Source: Rhizobium leguminosarum
GTDB lineage: Bacteria > Pseudomonadota > Alphaproteobacteria > Rhizobiales > Rhizobiaceae
NCBI RefSeq assembly: GCF_017876795.1
Contig: NZ_JAGIOR010000001.1
Location: forward strand, 3,250,501 to 3,314,500
Direction of reading: 5' to 3'
Length of the DNA stretch: 64,000 nt
The notes under the pieces are model-generated. The model saw only the letters and a program-made list of their open reading frames with translations. It was not told where the DNA came from and did not search any database. A program made the position numbers and the translations under genes. Shown piece by piece: positions 1 to 9,990 of this stretch. The stretch's first letter is position 1, and the number at the start of each line of letters is the position of its first letter.

Positions 1-10
1 GACAGTTGGG

Positions 11-41
11 CCAGTTAGAGATGCGACAGTCTCGCCTCTCG
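11..41 (-). repeat. Left inverted repeat of the ISNCY-like element
   Basis: The segment pairs with 1648-1677: the reverse complement of the right end matches it over about 18 of the first 20 positions, and both contain ATGCGACA. It probably serves as a transposase binding site; the true tip may lie slightly further out. Confidence 0.55.
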
Positions 42-120
42 ACGTTCTGGTCAATGCCAACGTTGGGAGCAAGGATGACGATCTTCAGCCTGGTTGAGAC
101 CAGGAGCGGTCGGAGTCGTC

Positions 121-1547
121 ATGTCCTTTACGATCACCATGTCGCAGAAAGAATTGCATCGCCTCGAAGTCATTCAGAAGATCCGTGACAGGCGTCTGAG
201 CGTAGTCCGGGCAGCGGAACTGCTTGACCTCAGTCGAAGTCAGCTCCACAGACTGCTGCAGGCGTATGATCAGGATGGTCCGGCCGGTCTCGTTTCGAAG
301 AAGCGATCTCGTCCGAGCAACCGGCGTCACAGCGAGGATTTCCGCAATGCGGCGTTGGACCTGATCCGCGAGCGCTATCTGGATTTCGGCCCGACGTTGG
401 CGCGCGAGAAGCTGATCGAGCTGCATTGGATCTCGGTGGCCAAGGAAACGCATCGGCAATGGATGACCGAGGCCGGCATCTGGATCTCGCGTCGCGAGCG
501 CAAGAAGCGGGTTTTCCAGCCACGCGGTCGGCGTGACTGCTTTGGCGAACTGGTCCAGATCGATGGTTCGCATCACTGGTGGTTCGAGAACCGCGGCCCC
601 AAATGCGCCCTGCTCGTCTATATCGATGACGCCACCGGCAAGCTCTTGCATCTTCGCTTTGCCGGATCGGAGAATACGTTCGACTATCTGCATGCGACGA
701 AGGCCTATCTGCAGCAATGGGGCAAGCCGCTGGCCTTCTACAGCGACAAGCACGGCGTCTTTCGCTCCACCCATGCGTCGGAGAAAGACCGGACGAGCGG
801 CCTGACGCAGTTCGGCCGGGCGCTCATGAGTTGAACATCGACATCATCTGCGCCAACACTCCGCAGGCCAAGGGCCGGGTGGAACGTGCCAATCAGACAT
901 TGCAAGATCGGCTGGTGAAGGAGATGCGGCTTCGCGGCATCGACACCATCGAGGCTGCCAATGCCTATGCGACTGAGTTTATTGCGGATTTCAATGCTCG
1001 TTTCGGCAAGTCGCCGCGCAATCCGAAGGATATGCATCGGCCGCTGGCCGCGCATGAGAACCTCGATGCCGCCATGTGCCGGAAGGAGGTCCGCACGCTC
1101 TCGCAGTCCCTGACGCTACGCTACGACAAGGTCTTGTTCATTCTCGATCCAACGGAACAGGCCAAGGCGCTGGCGGGAAAGAAGGTCGTCGTCTGCGACT
1201 ATCCGGACGGTCGCCTCGAGATCATGCACGAGAGTTTTGCCCTGCCCTACAGAACTTTCGATAAGTTGCGATCGATACACAGACCCGAAGTCGTCGAGAA
1301 CAAGCGTTTGGACGACATGCTTTCGATCGTCGCTGAGCTGCAGGCTGGACGTGAACTGCAGCGCAGTAAGAGCGGCCCTCGCCGCACCGGTCAGACGGAT
1401 CATATGTTTGGGATACCGGATGGTAGCCAGGGCAATGGTTATCAGAAGCGTGGCCGCAAGCCCGGCCGGCGGACGGACTTCATGAACGATCCGGAAGTCA
1501 TTGCCAAAAGGCAGAAGGCAATGGCGCGCAGGGAGGCAGCGGAATGA
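121..1547 (+). pseudogene. ISNCY family transposase (DDE integrase core), frameshifted
   Basis: The 5' part (121-834) encodes an N-terminal helix-turn-helix region, then an rve-type integrase core with the first Asp in LVQIDGSHHWW and the second in FYSDKHGVFR. The 3' part, in the next frame to 1547, carries the catalytic Glu in AKGRVERANQTLQ and a basic C terminus. The frame breaks near 826: the DNA reads CTCATGAG where CTCCATGAG would restore ALHELNID, a one-base deletion. Restored, the protein would be 475 aa, normal for the family. The break separates the second Asp from the Glu, so no active transposase is expected. No slippery heptamer is present, so programmed frameshifting is unlikely. 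Confidence 0.85.
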
Positions 1548-1647
1548 ACTGGCATTCACGGTCTCAAAGTTAAAGCCGAAGGGGTGCGCCTAACCTGCCC
1601 CCGCTCCTCCTTGCAACCCGGACCAGCCGGTCGGACCGGGGGCTGAT

Positions 1648-1702
1648 CGACAGTGCCAGTGTCGCATTTCTATCTGGCTGGCGACGTCGCATCCCTAACC
1701 AG
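1648..1702 (+). repeat. Right inverted repeat and subterminal repeat of the ISNCY-like element
   Basis: It contains TGTCGCATTTCTATCTGG (1660-1677) and a second, shorter copy GTCGCATCCCTAACC (1686-1700). A further inverted, degenerate copy (TGTCGCACTTC on the minus strand) lies near 1742-1752. From about 1753 to the dehydrogenase stop codon at 1884 I see no gene. Confidence 0.5.
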
Positions 1703-3073
1703 CTTTGACATCGTATCTAGCCGGGGTGGGTTCAAGGATGAAGTGCGACAGACAGTCTCGCTTCCTAATGTGCCGGCTCATCCGAAAGGCAATTCCGCAA
1801 AGCTGATCCGAGTTATGGGCCGGAAGGTTTGCGAGCGGCGTGCCCTTCCCGCGCCCACCGCTACCGCGTGGATCGGCGGTCCACTAGTCAACCGCCTCGG
1901 TTACGAGCTTTGTATTGAAATAGCTTTCCATCGCTTCGGTACCGCCTTCCGAACCGTAGCCGGAATCCTTTATGCCGCCGAAGGGTAGCTCTGGCAGCGC
2001 CAGTCCATGATGATTGATCGACAGCATGCCGCTTTCGACATCGCGCGCAAGGCCAGCACTTGTCTTTGCAGAGGTCGTGTAGGCATATGCCGCAAGCCCG
2101 TATGGCAAGCGATTGGCTTCGGCAACGGCAGAAGCGTAGTCTGAAAAGGTACTGACAACCGCAAGCGGACCGAACGGTTCTTCGCTCAGCACGGGCGCGT
2201 CTTGGGGAACGTCGGTCAGAACTGTCGGCTGGAAGAAGTTGCCGAGATTGCCAATCCTTTTGCCGCCGGTTGCGATCTTTGCGCCGCGCATCACCGCGTC
2301 GGCTGTCAGCGCTTCCATGGCCTCGACCCTTCGCGCATTGGCAAGCGGCCCCATGGTGACACCGTCGCTCAATCCATCGCCGACGTTGATTGCCTCGGCC
2401 GCCTTTACCAGGCCGGCGAGAAATCTTTCAAAGACGCGTTCCTGGATGAGGAACCGTGTCGGTGCCACGCAGACCTGACCGGCGTTTCGAAATTTCGCAC
2501 CGGCCAACAGTCTGACCGCCAGATCGATATCGGCGTCATCGAAAACGAGAGCCGGCGCGTGGCCCCCGAGCTCCATGGTCACGCGCTTCATGTGGGCGCC
2601 CGCCAGCGAGGCCAGTTGCTTGCCGACGACGGTCGATCCGGTGAAGGAGATTTTCCGGATAACCGGGTGCGGAATAAGATAATTCGAAATATCGGCGGGA
2701 ACGCCAAAAACGAGATTGAGCACGCCCGCCGGCAGGCCTGCATCAGCAAAGGCGCGAACGAGTTCAGCGCAGCTTGCCGGCGTCTCCTCCGGCCCCTTCA
2801 ATATAATCGAGCAGCCGGCTGCAAGGGCCGCCGAAACTTTCCGTACGGCCTGATTCAATGGAAAATTCCACGGACTGAAGGCCGCCACCGGGCCGACAGG
2901 CTCCTTGACGACCATCTGCCTGATATGGAGCGCCCGCGGCGGGATCAAACGGCCGTAGGCACGGCGTGCCTCTTCGGCAAACCAGTCGATGGTGTCTGCA
3001 GCTCCTGCGGTTTCCGCCTTGGATTCAGCCAGCGGTTTGCCCTGCTCCAACGTCATTACGCGTGCGATCGCCT

Positions 3074-3080
3074 GAGAGCG
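3074..3080. repeat. Target-site duplication GAGAGCG, left copy
   Basis: This 7-bp direct repeat adjoins the TG tip of the IS21-type element at 3081. The same 7 bp occur at 5698-5704 directly after the CA tip, and removing one copy restores the dehydrogenase frame exactly. Confidence 0.93.
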
Positions 3081-3176
3081 TGCGGGTTTCGCAAAGTCAC
3101 GGACAGGGATTTCAGTAAGTCGCGGACACCGATTTCACTAAGTACGGGACAGTGATTTCACAAAGTCGCGGACAGT
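3081..3176 (+). repeat. Left terminal multiple repeats of the IS21-type element
   Basis: Four units begin near 3087, 3109, 3132 and 3155, each of the form TTTC-AAGTC-GGACAG, spaced 22-23 bp. They probably act as phased IstA binding sites and may also contain the promoter for istA at 3251. Confidence 0.8.
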
Positions 3177-3250
3177 GTCGCGACAGATTTTGATCGATTT
3201 TCGTGTGCGCCGATCTGGCACTTTGCCCTCGTGGTTTGAGCGAGGACAAG

Positions 3251-4803
3251 ATGCCCAGGCGGAAGCAAGCGAGACATACCGACGTGAAGGATATCCGATC
3301 GATCCTGCGGCTGACGTTCGAGCAGGGATTATCGATACGTGCCGTTTCTCAGCGGCTGAAGATGAGCAAGACGTCGGTTTCGACGTACCTGCTGCGGGCA
3401 AAGGAAGCCGGGCTTGCCGTCTGGCCGCTACCTCCGGGCCTGGACGAGGACGATGTTCTTGAGCATCGACTATTCCGGCGAATGGGACGGCCTCCACGCG
3501 ATACCGTCGAGCCGAATTGGCCGAAGATGGCCAGCGAACTGAAGCGCAAGGGCGTCACGCTCCATTTGCTGTGGCAGGAATACCGGGAAGCTCACCCGGA
3601 CGGCTATGGCTATACATGGTTTTGCGGCCGGTTTGCCGATCACGAAAGCCGAGCCAGGCCCACCTACCGCAGCCGTCACGTTGCTGGTGTCGCGATGGAA
3701 TGCGACTACGCCGGCCATACGATCCCGATCATCGATCCATCTACTGGCGAGATCCGCTCGGCACAGATTTATGTGGCGGTGCTGAGCGCGACTCAATTGA
3801 CGTTCGCTTATGCCAGCTTCAGCCAGAAGCTGCCCGATTGGATCGAAGCAAACCAGCGGGCCTTCAGTTACTTCGGTGGCGTGACGAAGACGACGATCTG
3901 CGACAACCTCAAGGCGGCGGTGGCCAAGGCGCTATGGTTCGAACCGACATTGAATGCGACCTTTGCCGCCTTCGCCGAGCACTACGACACAACAGTAGTT
4001 CCGGCACGCCCTCGGCATCCTCGCGACAACCCTCCGCTGAAGGGACGGTTTTAATCGTCGAGAGATGGGTCCTGGCCAGACTTCGAAACGAGCAGTTCTT
4101 TAGCCTTGTCGATCTCAATATCCGCATCAGCGCCTTGATCGAGGACCTCAATACCCGAACTATGCGGCGGTATGGCAAATCTCGACGCGCCTTGTTCGAT
4201 GAAGTTGAGCGCTCTGAGCTCAAGCCGCTGCCTTCAACGCCGTTTGAGTATGCGGAATGGAAGACCGCCAAGGTCCATCCCGATTACCATATCGAGGTCG
4301 AGAAGACCTTCTATTCCGTGCCGCATGGACTGATCGGAAAGCGGGTAGATGTCAGGCTAACGTATCGGACTGTCGAGATCTTTTTTGACCACAGACGTGT
4401 GGCCAGCCATATCCGGAGTTCGCAGCGCTCAGGCCACGTCACCGTCAATCAACACATGCCCAAGGCGCACCAGCGCTACGCAAACACGACACCCCACACG
4501 TTACGCCGGGAAGCAGCGAAGGTTGGGGCCAATACGGCGACTTTTATCGAACGTCTGCTCAGCGACCGCCCACATCCCGAACAGGGCTACCGGTCCGCTC
4601 AAGGCGTTCTCTCCCTGGCGCGCCGCTACCAATCCGACCGGCTGGAGCGGGCTTGCGAACGGGCGCTGATCATCAACGCACTGAGCTATTCGTCTGTTGC
4701 CAACATTCTCAGATCTGGTCTCGATCAGGCTCCGGCCATGAGCGAGGCCGTGAAGCCGGCGCCGCCGCACGGCAATATCCGCGGCAAAACCTACTACCAA
4801 TGA
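3251..4803 (+). pseudogene. istA: IS21-family transposase IstA, frameshifted
   Basis: The 5' part (3251-4054) begins MPRRKQARHTDVK, has a helix-turn-helix (SKTSVSTYLLRAKEAGL) and an integrase core with the first Asp in AMECDYAGH and the second in TICDNLKAAV. The frame breaks near 4030: after HPRDN the sequence reads PPLKGRF and stops, while the alternative frame continues AEGTVLIVERWVLARLRN to 4803. A single missing base explains this, and restoring it gives 517 aa, a normal IstA length. The Glu in AEGTV, the expected third catalytic residue, lies beyond the break. The C-terminal part keeps the usual beta-barrel and basic regions. Confidence 0.88.
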
Positions 4804-4815
4804 AGAGGACATCAG

Positions 4816-5592
4816 ATGCTGACACATCCGACACTGGAGCAGATGAACACGCTTGGTCTTGCCGGCATGGCAACGGCCTATCGCGAGCTTATCGAACAAG
4901 CTCATGGAAATGACCTTAGCTTCGACGAACGACTGGGGTTGATGCTTGACCGGGAGATCGCCGTAAGAACTGACCGCCGGCTGACAAACCGGCTCGCCAC
5001 CGCAAAACTTCGGTTCGCCAATGCTTCGATCGAAGACATCGATTTTGGATCCCATCGCGGCCTGGACCGCCGTAACGTCCTATCTCTGGCGCAAGGTGCA
5101 TGGCTGAAGGCGAACGAGAACCTGATCCTGACCGGCCAGACAGGGACCGGCAAGACGTGGATTGCTTGTGCTTTTGCACGCCAAGCGGCCCGCCTCGACT
5201 ATTCGGTCCTCTACGTTCGTATGCCGCGGTTGTTTGAGGACCTCGCGCTTGCCAGGCTGGACGGGCGCTTTCCGCGCCTCATCGACAAGCTTGCACGGGT
5301 TCACCTCCTGGTGCTCGATGATTGGGGAACCCACACCTTGAACGACCGGCAGCGCCTTGATCTGCTAGAGATATTCGAGGAGCGATATCGACGAAAGTCG
5401 ACCCTGATCACCGCTCAACTTCCCGTGGCTGCCTGGCATGAGATGATTGGAGAGGCCACTTTAGCTGACGCAATCTTAGACCGTATTGTTCATAACGCAC
5501 ACCGCATAACGCTCGAAGGCGACAGCATGCGGAAGCGGAAAACACCAATGCTCTTGACCGGCGCCGAAATAAACGAAATCAATCACCCCTAA
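4816..5592 (+). CDS. istB: IS21-family helper ATPase IstB
   Basis: A 258-aa protein of normal IstB length. It has Walker A GQTGTGKT (residues 107-114) and Walker B LLVLDDWG about 50 residues later, placing it in the DnaC/IstB AAA+ group. IstB assembles on DNA and activates IstA for target capture. It starts 12 nt after the istA stop with GAAGAGGA upstream, as expected for coupled istAB translation. It appears intact although istA is frameshifted, so the element could move only with IstA supplied by another copy. Confidence 0.93.
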   Translation: MLTHPTLEQMNTLGLAGMATAYRELIEQAHGNDLSFDERLGLMLDREIAVRTDRRLTNRLATAKLRFANASIEDIDFGSHRGLDRRNVLSLAQGAWLKANENLILTGQTGTGKTWIACAFARQAARLDYSVLYVRMPRLFEDLALARLDGRFPRLIDKLARVHLLVLDDWGTHTLNDRQRLDLLEIFEERYRRKSTLITAQLPVAAWHEMIGEATLADAILDRIVHNAHRITLEGDSMRKRKTPMLLTGAEINEINHP

Positions 5593-5624
5593 CAGCAACT
5601 AGGCAGGCGGAATTCGATCGAACC

Positions 5625-5697
5625 CGCTGTCCGCGACTTAGCGAAATGCCTGTCCGCGACTTGCTGAAATGGCTGTCCCGATTCACCGAAATCCGCA
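5625..5697 (-). repeat. Right terminal multiple repeats of the IS21-type element
   Basis: Three inverted copies of the unit seen at the left end (GGACAG-ATTTC-AAGTCGCGGACA on the minus strand), ending at the CA tip at 5697. The alignment with the left end is near complete over about 65 bp. Confidence 0.8.
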
Positions 5698-5704
5698 GAG
5701 AGCG
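5698..5704. repeat. Target-site duplication GAGAGCG, right copy
   Basis: Identical to 3074-3080 and directly outside the right tip of the IS21-type element. Confidence 0.93.
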
Positions 5705-5962
5705 GTCCCGCAGGATCTTGGCGGCGTCGTGCATAAGTTTTGCCCGCTCGAACGCAGTGACTTGCCGCCAGTGTTCAAACCCGGCGGCTGCGGCCGAGAG
5801 CGCTTCGTCGAGATCGCCCTTGCCGGCATTTGAAACGCGGCCGATGACCTCGCCCGAAGCGGGATTGACGATGGTCAGGCTCTCGTCAGAGCCGTCCCTC
5901 CAGCGGCCATTGATATAAAGTTGGGTATCCGGATAGGCCGCCATACTCGTTCTCCATTGCCG

Positions 5963-7555
5963 TCAGTAGCCGAGTGCACAACCATCTTTTCGATGGTCAG
6001 AAGCGCCCAACAGCGTATTGTGTTGATCGTCAATCCAGATTGCCTGGGCTCCGCCGATCGCCCAATTCGGAGCGGTAACCTTGAAACCGCGCGCTTCGAG
6101 ATCCGGGCCGATCATGGTACGGAGAAGTGCTTCGGCCTCGATGGTCGCCGTGCCAGGCAGCGGAAAGAGCCGGGGTAAATCGATTGCGCTCTGGATGTTC
6201 AAATCAAAATCAAAAAGCTTGGAGAGGAAGTGGGCGTGGCCCATCGCCTGATAGTGCCCCCCCATGACGCCGAATGACAAAACAGATTTGCCATGGCGTG
6301 TGACTAGGCCCGGGATGATCGTGTGCATGGGCCTCTTGCGCGGCCCTATCGCGTTCGGATGGCCCTGTTTCAAACTGAAGCTCTGTCCACGATTGTGGAA
6401 CAGGACGCCGGAGTTGGGAGCCATCAAGCCGCTTCCGTAGGGATGGAAGATCGAGTTGATGAAGCTGGCAACATTTCGGTCCTTGTCGACGACCGAAATG
6501 TAAACGGTGTCCGAATGCTCGACGCCGTCGATGGCCGCCCCTGCGTCGGCGATCCTATGCATGTCGATCTTGGCGGCAAGATTGTCGGCAAGTTCCTCGG
6601 ACAACAAGAAATCGACCGGAACATCCGCGACTGCAGCGTCGGCAACCCAGCGATCACGGGCGGCATAAGCCAGCCGAGTGGCCTCGACTTCGATGTGCAG
6701 ATTGTCGACATCAAGCGGATCGCCTTTGCGTTCAAAGCGCTCCAAGATCTTCAGGATCATCAGGGCGACGATGCCCTGCCCGTTCGGCGGACATTCATGC
6801 ACCGTCCATCCTCGATATGTCGCGCTGACGGGCTTGACATATTCGCCGGCCGCAGACGCAAAATCCTCACGTGTATGGAGACCGCCAAGCGAATTCAGCC
6901 GTGTCACCATGTCGTCCGCCACGGCGCCGCGATAGAAGCCGTCCCGCCCCAAAATTGCAATCGCTTCCAGTGTCTGTGCCAGTTCCGGCTGACGTTGAAC
7001 CGATCCGACCCGCGGAGCCTGATCGTCGATCAGGAAAATGCGGCGTGTCGAAGGATCACGCAGCAGCAAATCAGTTTGATTCGAGAGGTCGGCGGCAACC
7101 CGCGGTGTGATCGCATAACCGTCGCGAGCCAGTTCAATTGCGGGCGCAAGGATTTCTGATAGCGACATCCTTCCATGATCGGCAACGAGACGGGTCCACG
7201 CCTCCACCGCACCAGGAACCGTCACTGCATGCGGCGACGATCGCTCGATGGAAGCGATCCCGTTTTCCCGAAACCAGTCGAAATGCGCCGCAGCCGGCGT
7301 GCGTCCCGAGCCATTGTAGGCAACGACGTCATCATTTCCGTTTGATGACAGCAACGCAAAGCAGTCGCCGCCTATGCCGGTGGAACCAGCCTCGACGACG
7401 CATTGCACGGCGCAAGCTCCCACTGCAGCATCGATCGCCTTGCCGCCGGCTTTGAGTATGTCGATCGCGGTCAAGGTCGCCATTGGGTGGGATGTTGCCG
7501 CCATTCCATTGCGGCCGACAGCCATCGATCGTCCAGGCAATTCGAAGTTTCGCAT
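5963..7555 (-). CDS. Gamma-glutamyltransferase family protein
   Basis: About 530 aa beginning MRNFELPGRSMAVGRNGM, chosen over an upstream TTG because AAGGAA stands at good spacing. It has the N-terminal SHPMATLTAIDIL and GSTGIGGDCFAL segments of the family and, near residue 350, DTVYISVVD, where autocleavage would expose the nucleophilic Thr. The family hydrolyses or transfers gamma-glutamyl groups, or acts on related acylamides. No signal peptide is visible, unlike periplasmic GGT, so a cytoplasmic amidase-type role is possible. It lies between aminotransferase and dehydrogenase genes; release of GABA from gamma-glutamyl-GABA would fit, but that is inference. Confidence 0.85.
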   Translation of the reverse strand: MRNFELPGRSMAVGRNGMAATSHPMATLTAIDILKAGGKAIDAAVGACAVQCVVEAGSTGIGGDCFALLSSNGNDDVVAYNGSGRTPAAAHFDWFRENGIASIERSSPHAVTVPGAVEAWTRLVADHGRMSLSEILAPAIELARDGYAITPRVAADLSNQTDLLLRDPSTRRIFLIDDQAPRVGSVQRQPELAQTLEAIAILGRDGFYRGAVADDMVTRLNSLGGLHTREDFASAAGEYVKPVSATYRGWTVHECPPNGQGIVALMILKILERFERKGDPLDVDNLHIEVEATRLAYAARDRWVADAAVADVPVDFLLSEELADNLAAKIDMHRIADAGAAIDGVEHSDTVYISVVDKDRNVASFINSIFHPYGSGLMAPNSGVLFHNRGQSFSLKQGHPNAIGPRKRPMHTIIPGLVTRHGKSVLSFGVMGGHYQAMGHAHFLSKLFDFDLNIQSAIDLPRLFPLPGTATIEAEALLRTMIGPDLEARGFKVTAPNWAIGGAQAIWIDDQHNTLLGASDHRKDGCALGY

Positions 7556-7572
7556 ATCGTCGGTTCCTTCAC

Positions 7573-8948
7573 TCAATAGAGGCCGGTCGCCCTCGCCCAG
7601 GTGTACGTGTCATCTAACGCCAGAGTGGAGCGGTCGAACAAGTCGTTGATCTGTGCTTCAGTGATGATAAGCGGCGGGCAAAGTGAATAATTGTCGCCAA
7701 GGGCACGCGTGATGACGCCATGGACCTGGGCCTGTTTGCCTGCGTGAATGGCGATGCCGTCCGTTGGCTTGAACTGCTCTTTCGTTTCCTTGTTGCGAAC
7801 CAGTTCGAGGGTTCCGATGAGGCCGCGACCGCGGGCGTTGCCGACGAGCGGATGGTCGCCAAGTTCGTTCAACCGCCGCTGGAACAGCGGGGCGATGTTC
7901 CGGACATGGCCAACGATGTCGCGTTCCTCGTAGATTTTCAAGGTTTCCAGGGCCACCGCAGTCGCAACGGGATGGCCGCTATAGGTGAAACCATGGCCGA
8001 ACGTGCCGATTTTCTCGCTCTCGGCAACGACTGCGGAATGGATCTTTTCGTTGATCATCAGTGCGGATATCGGCTGATAGGCCGCCGAAAGCTGCTTTGC
8101 CATGACGATCATATCCGGCTGAAGCCCGAAGCTTTCGGAGCCGAACATCGTGCCGAGCCTGCCAAAGCCACAGATGACTTCATCGGCGACCAGCAGCACG
8201 TCGTATTTTTTGAGGATCGCCTGGATCTTCTCATAATAGGTTGGCGGCGGAACGATGCAGCCGCCGGATGCCATCAATGGCTCGGCAAAGAATGCGCCGA
8301 TGGTTTCCGGTCCCTCGGCAAGGATCATCTCCTCAAGCGCGTTGGCACAGCGCGTCGCGAATTCTTCCTCCGTTTCGCCCGGGCGGCCATAGCGATAAAA
8401 CTCCGGGCAATCCGTATGCAGTACCCGATCGATCGGCAGATCGAAATCGCGGTGGTTGTTCGGGAGTCCGGTCAGGCTCGCCGAAGCGATGGTGACACCG
8501 TGGTAAGCCCGCATGCGTGAGATGATCTTCTTCTTTTCCGGCATGCCTATGGCATTGTGATAATACCAGACAAGCTTCATGGCCGTGTCGTTGGCCTCGG
8601 AACCCGAATTGGCAAAGAACACTTTCGACATCGGCACCGGTGAAAGCTGAATGAGCCGTTCGGCAAGCTCGACTGCGGTCTCATGCGTTTTGCCGCCGAA
8701 GCTGTGATAGAAGGGCAGTTCTTTCATCTGGCGGGTTGCCGCGTCGACCAGACGTTGTTCGCTAAAGCCCAGCGAGGCACAAAACAGTCCCCCAAGACCT
8801 TCGATGTACTTATTGCCTTCGTTGTCGAAGATGTGGATCCCCTCACCCCTGGCGATCACCAGCGGGCCGTCCTTCAGATGGCGTTGGTATAGGGATGAAG
8901 AACAAACGCGGCGTCGCGGGATTCAACGGAGTTGAGAAGGATGGTCAC
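7573..8948 (-). pseudogene. Class III (omega) aminotransferase, frameshift near the N terminus
   Basis: From about 8877 to 7573 the frame encodes a PLP aminotransferase with NSGSEAND, the AYHGVTIAS segment, the DEVICGFGR acidic PLP contact and the Schiff-base Lys in VMAKQLSAAYQP. Upstream, a GTG at 8948 behind GGAGAA starts MTILLNSVESRDAAFVLHPYTNAI, the normal N terminus of this family, which then meets TGA. The frames join if 7 bases are restored between GCCAT and CTGAAGG; the predicted ancestral GCCAT direct repeat suggests slipped-strand deletion. Restored length would be 460 aa, typical of putrescine/omega-amino-acid:pyruvate aminotransferases. An internal start at 8859 could yield a protein lacking about 30 N-terminal residues. 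Confidence 0.8.
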
Positions 8949-9072
8949 AGTGGTTCTCCAGATGTAGGTGTGTTTCGACGGCGACGCTTGGCAAAGTTTC
9001 GCCCGGCAGCCGGTGCGACCTCACGGTGCACCGGCTGCCAATCGTTGGCGGAATGGGAGCTTGACCGCTTAA

Positions 9073-9914
9073 TCAATCAAGCGATGTCTTCATCCACTTC
9101 TGCGCAAGCTTGTTGATCGTGCCGTCCGCTTCCGCCGCGTCGATCGCTGCGTCGAACATCGACTTCAAGACTGTATCGTCCTTGCGGATACCCGCCGCGA
9201 TCCCCTGTCCGAAGACTCCGCCTTTGAAGGTCGGGCCGGCGATCTTGTAGTCTTGAAGTCGTCCTTGCCGAGGGTTGCAGTCAATGACGTTTTCTGGGCA
9301 ACGACGGCGTCGATGCGACCGGCCTGGAGGTCAAGGTCATGCTGCTCGACGGTCTTGTATTCTCTTGGATCGACAACACCCTTGAAATAGGCGTCGAGAA
9401 AGGCTGCGTTCGCCGTTGATACCTGGGCGCCCACTGCCTTGCCTTTGAGGGCGTCTCGAAGCGGCTGCAATTCCTGCTCGACCTTCGCCTTGTCTGCGGC
9501 AAGGTCGACCGTCGTCCCCGTTCCCGGCAGATCTGCCAGAGGACCGGTTTTATCGACCATGAATGCGGCGGCGGTCGGGGCATAGGGTTTGCTGAAGGAG
9601 ATGACCGCAAGACGCTTTTCGGTAACGATCATCGAGGCCATGATGGCGTCGAACTTCTTGGCATTGAGCGACGGAATCAGCCCGTCCCAGTCCTGCGCCA
9701 CGATGGTGCATTTGATCTTCATGCGGGCGCAAAGGTCATTGGCGAGATCGATCTCGAACCCTGCGAGCTTGCCGTCAGGGCCGGTAAAATTCCAGGGCTC
9801 GTATGCGCCCTCGGTCGCAATGGTGATCTCGGTTGGTTTTGTCTGCGCGGTGGCAGCGCCGGCCGACATGACGCCGAGCAGAGCGGACGTCAACAAAAGC
9901 TTTGATAGTTGCAT
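9073..9914 (-). pseudogene. Polar amino-acid ABC transporter periplasmic binding protein, frameshifted near the C terminus
   Basis: The gene starts MQLSKLLLTSALLG at 9914 behind AGGGGAA and has a signal peptide ending about ATAQ. The mature part has the family 3 solute-binding signature GFEIDLANDLCARM and DGLIPSLNAKKFDAIM. Near 9253 the frame breaks after GKDDFK; one extra base restores YKIAGPTFKGGVFGQG and a normal end, KLAQKWMKTSLD, at 9073, giving 280 aa. It would deliver a basic amino acid, opine or polyamine-like ligand to the permeases at 11947-13370. As read, the last 50 or so residues are wrong and the protein is probably non-functional. Confidence 0.85.
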
Positions 9915-9990
9915 GTCTTTATTCCCCTTTTTGCGCCCTGCCCTTTTCCCAAGCAAGGCGGTTGCAGACTCCGCGACGTCCAGCCGGTTG

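Larger units (their letters stand above)
11..1702 (+). mobile_element. ISNCY (IS1202-like) insertion sequence, transposase frameshifted
   Basis: One transposase reading frame (121-1547) lies between imperfect inverted repeats. The left repeat (11-41) read on the minus strand gives TGTCGCATCTCTAACTGG; the right (1660-1677) reads TGTCGCATTTCTATCTGG on the plus strand. A second right-hand copy of the motif follows at 1686-1702. Such subterminal repeats are in keeping with the ISNCY/IS1202 type. The outer ends and target duplication cannot be fixed because the window starts at the left end, so the boundaries are approximate. Confidence 0.7.
3081..5697 (+). mobile_element. IS21-family insertion sequence (2617 bp) with istA and istB
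   Basis: The element starts TGCGGGTTTCG and ends CGAAATCCGCA, giving terminal inverted repeats with TG/CA tips. It carries istA (frameshifted) and istB, the two-gene layout diagnostic of IS21. Both ends have several copies of a 22-23 bp unit resembling ATTTCACTAAGTCGCGGACA, matching the multiple terminal transposase-binding repeats known for the family. A 7-bp target duplication flanks it, so the boundaries are certain to the base. It sits in codon 83 of a dehydrogenase gene, transcribed against it. Confidence 0.95.
1884..5944 (-). pseudogene. NAD(P)-dependent succinate-semialdehyde dehydrogenase, split by an IS21-family element
   Basis: The N-terminal 82 codons (5944-5698) encode MAAYPDTQLYINGRW to AAKILRDRS. 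The remainder (3073-1884) continues [18 protein letters not shown] through the NAD-binding FTGSTVVGK, the catalytic MELGG and the nucleophile Cys in [12 protein letters not shown], ending normally. Removing 3081-5697 and one copy of the 7-bp target duplication gives an uninterrupted frame of 479 codons (478 aa), the usual length for the GabD/ALDH family. The start has a good GGAGAA ribosome site. This family oxidises succinate semialdehyde to succinate, the last step of GABA and putrescine breakdown. It is the last gene of the minus-strand catabolic operon. Substrate assignment within ALDH is by motif similarity only. Confidence 0.93.

Noticed and set aside
820..835. Programmed ribosomal frameshift in the ISNCY transposase
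   Set aside because: No slippery heptamer or downstream structure is visible; family members are single-frame proteins.
1653..1988. 111-codon plus-strand frame after the first IS element
   Set aside because: It covers the IS end and overlaps the dehydrogenase C terminus; no recognisable protein.
4020..4040. Programmed frameshift in istA
   Set aside because: IS21 istA is normally one frame and the local sequence is not slippery; a base deletion is simpler.
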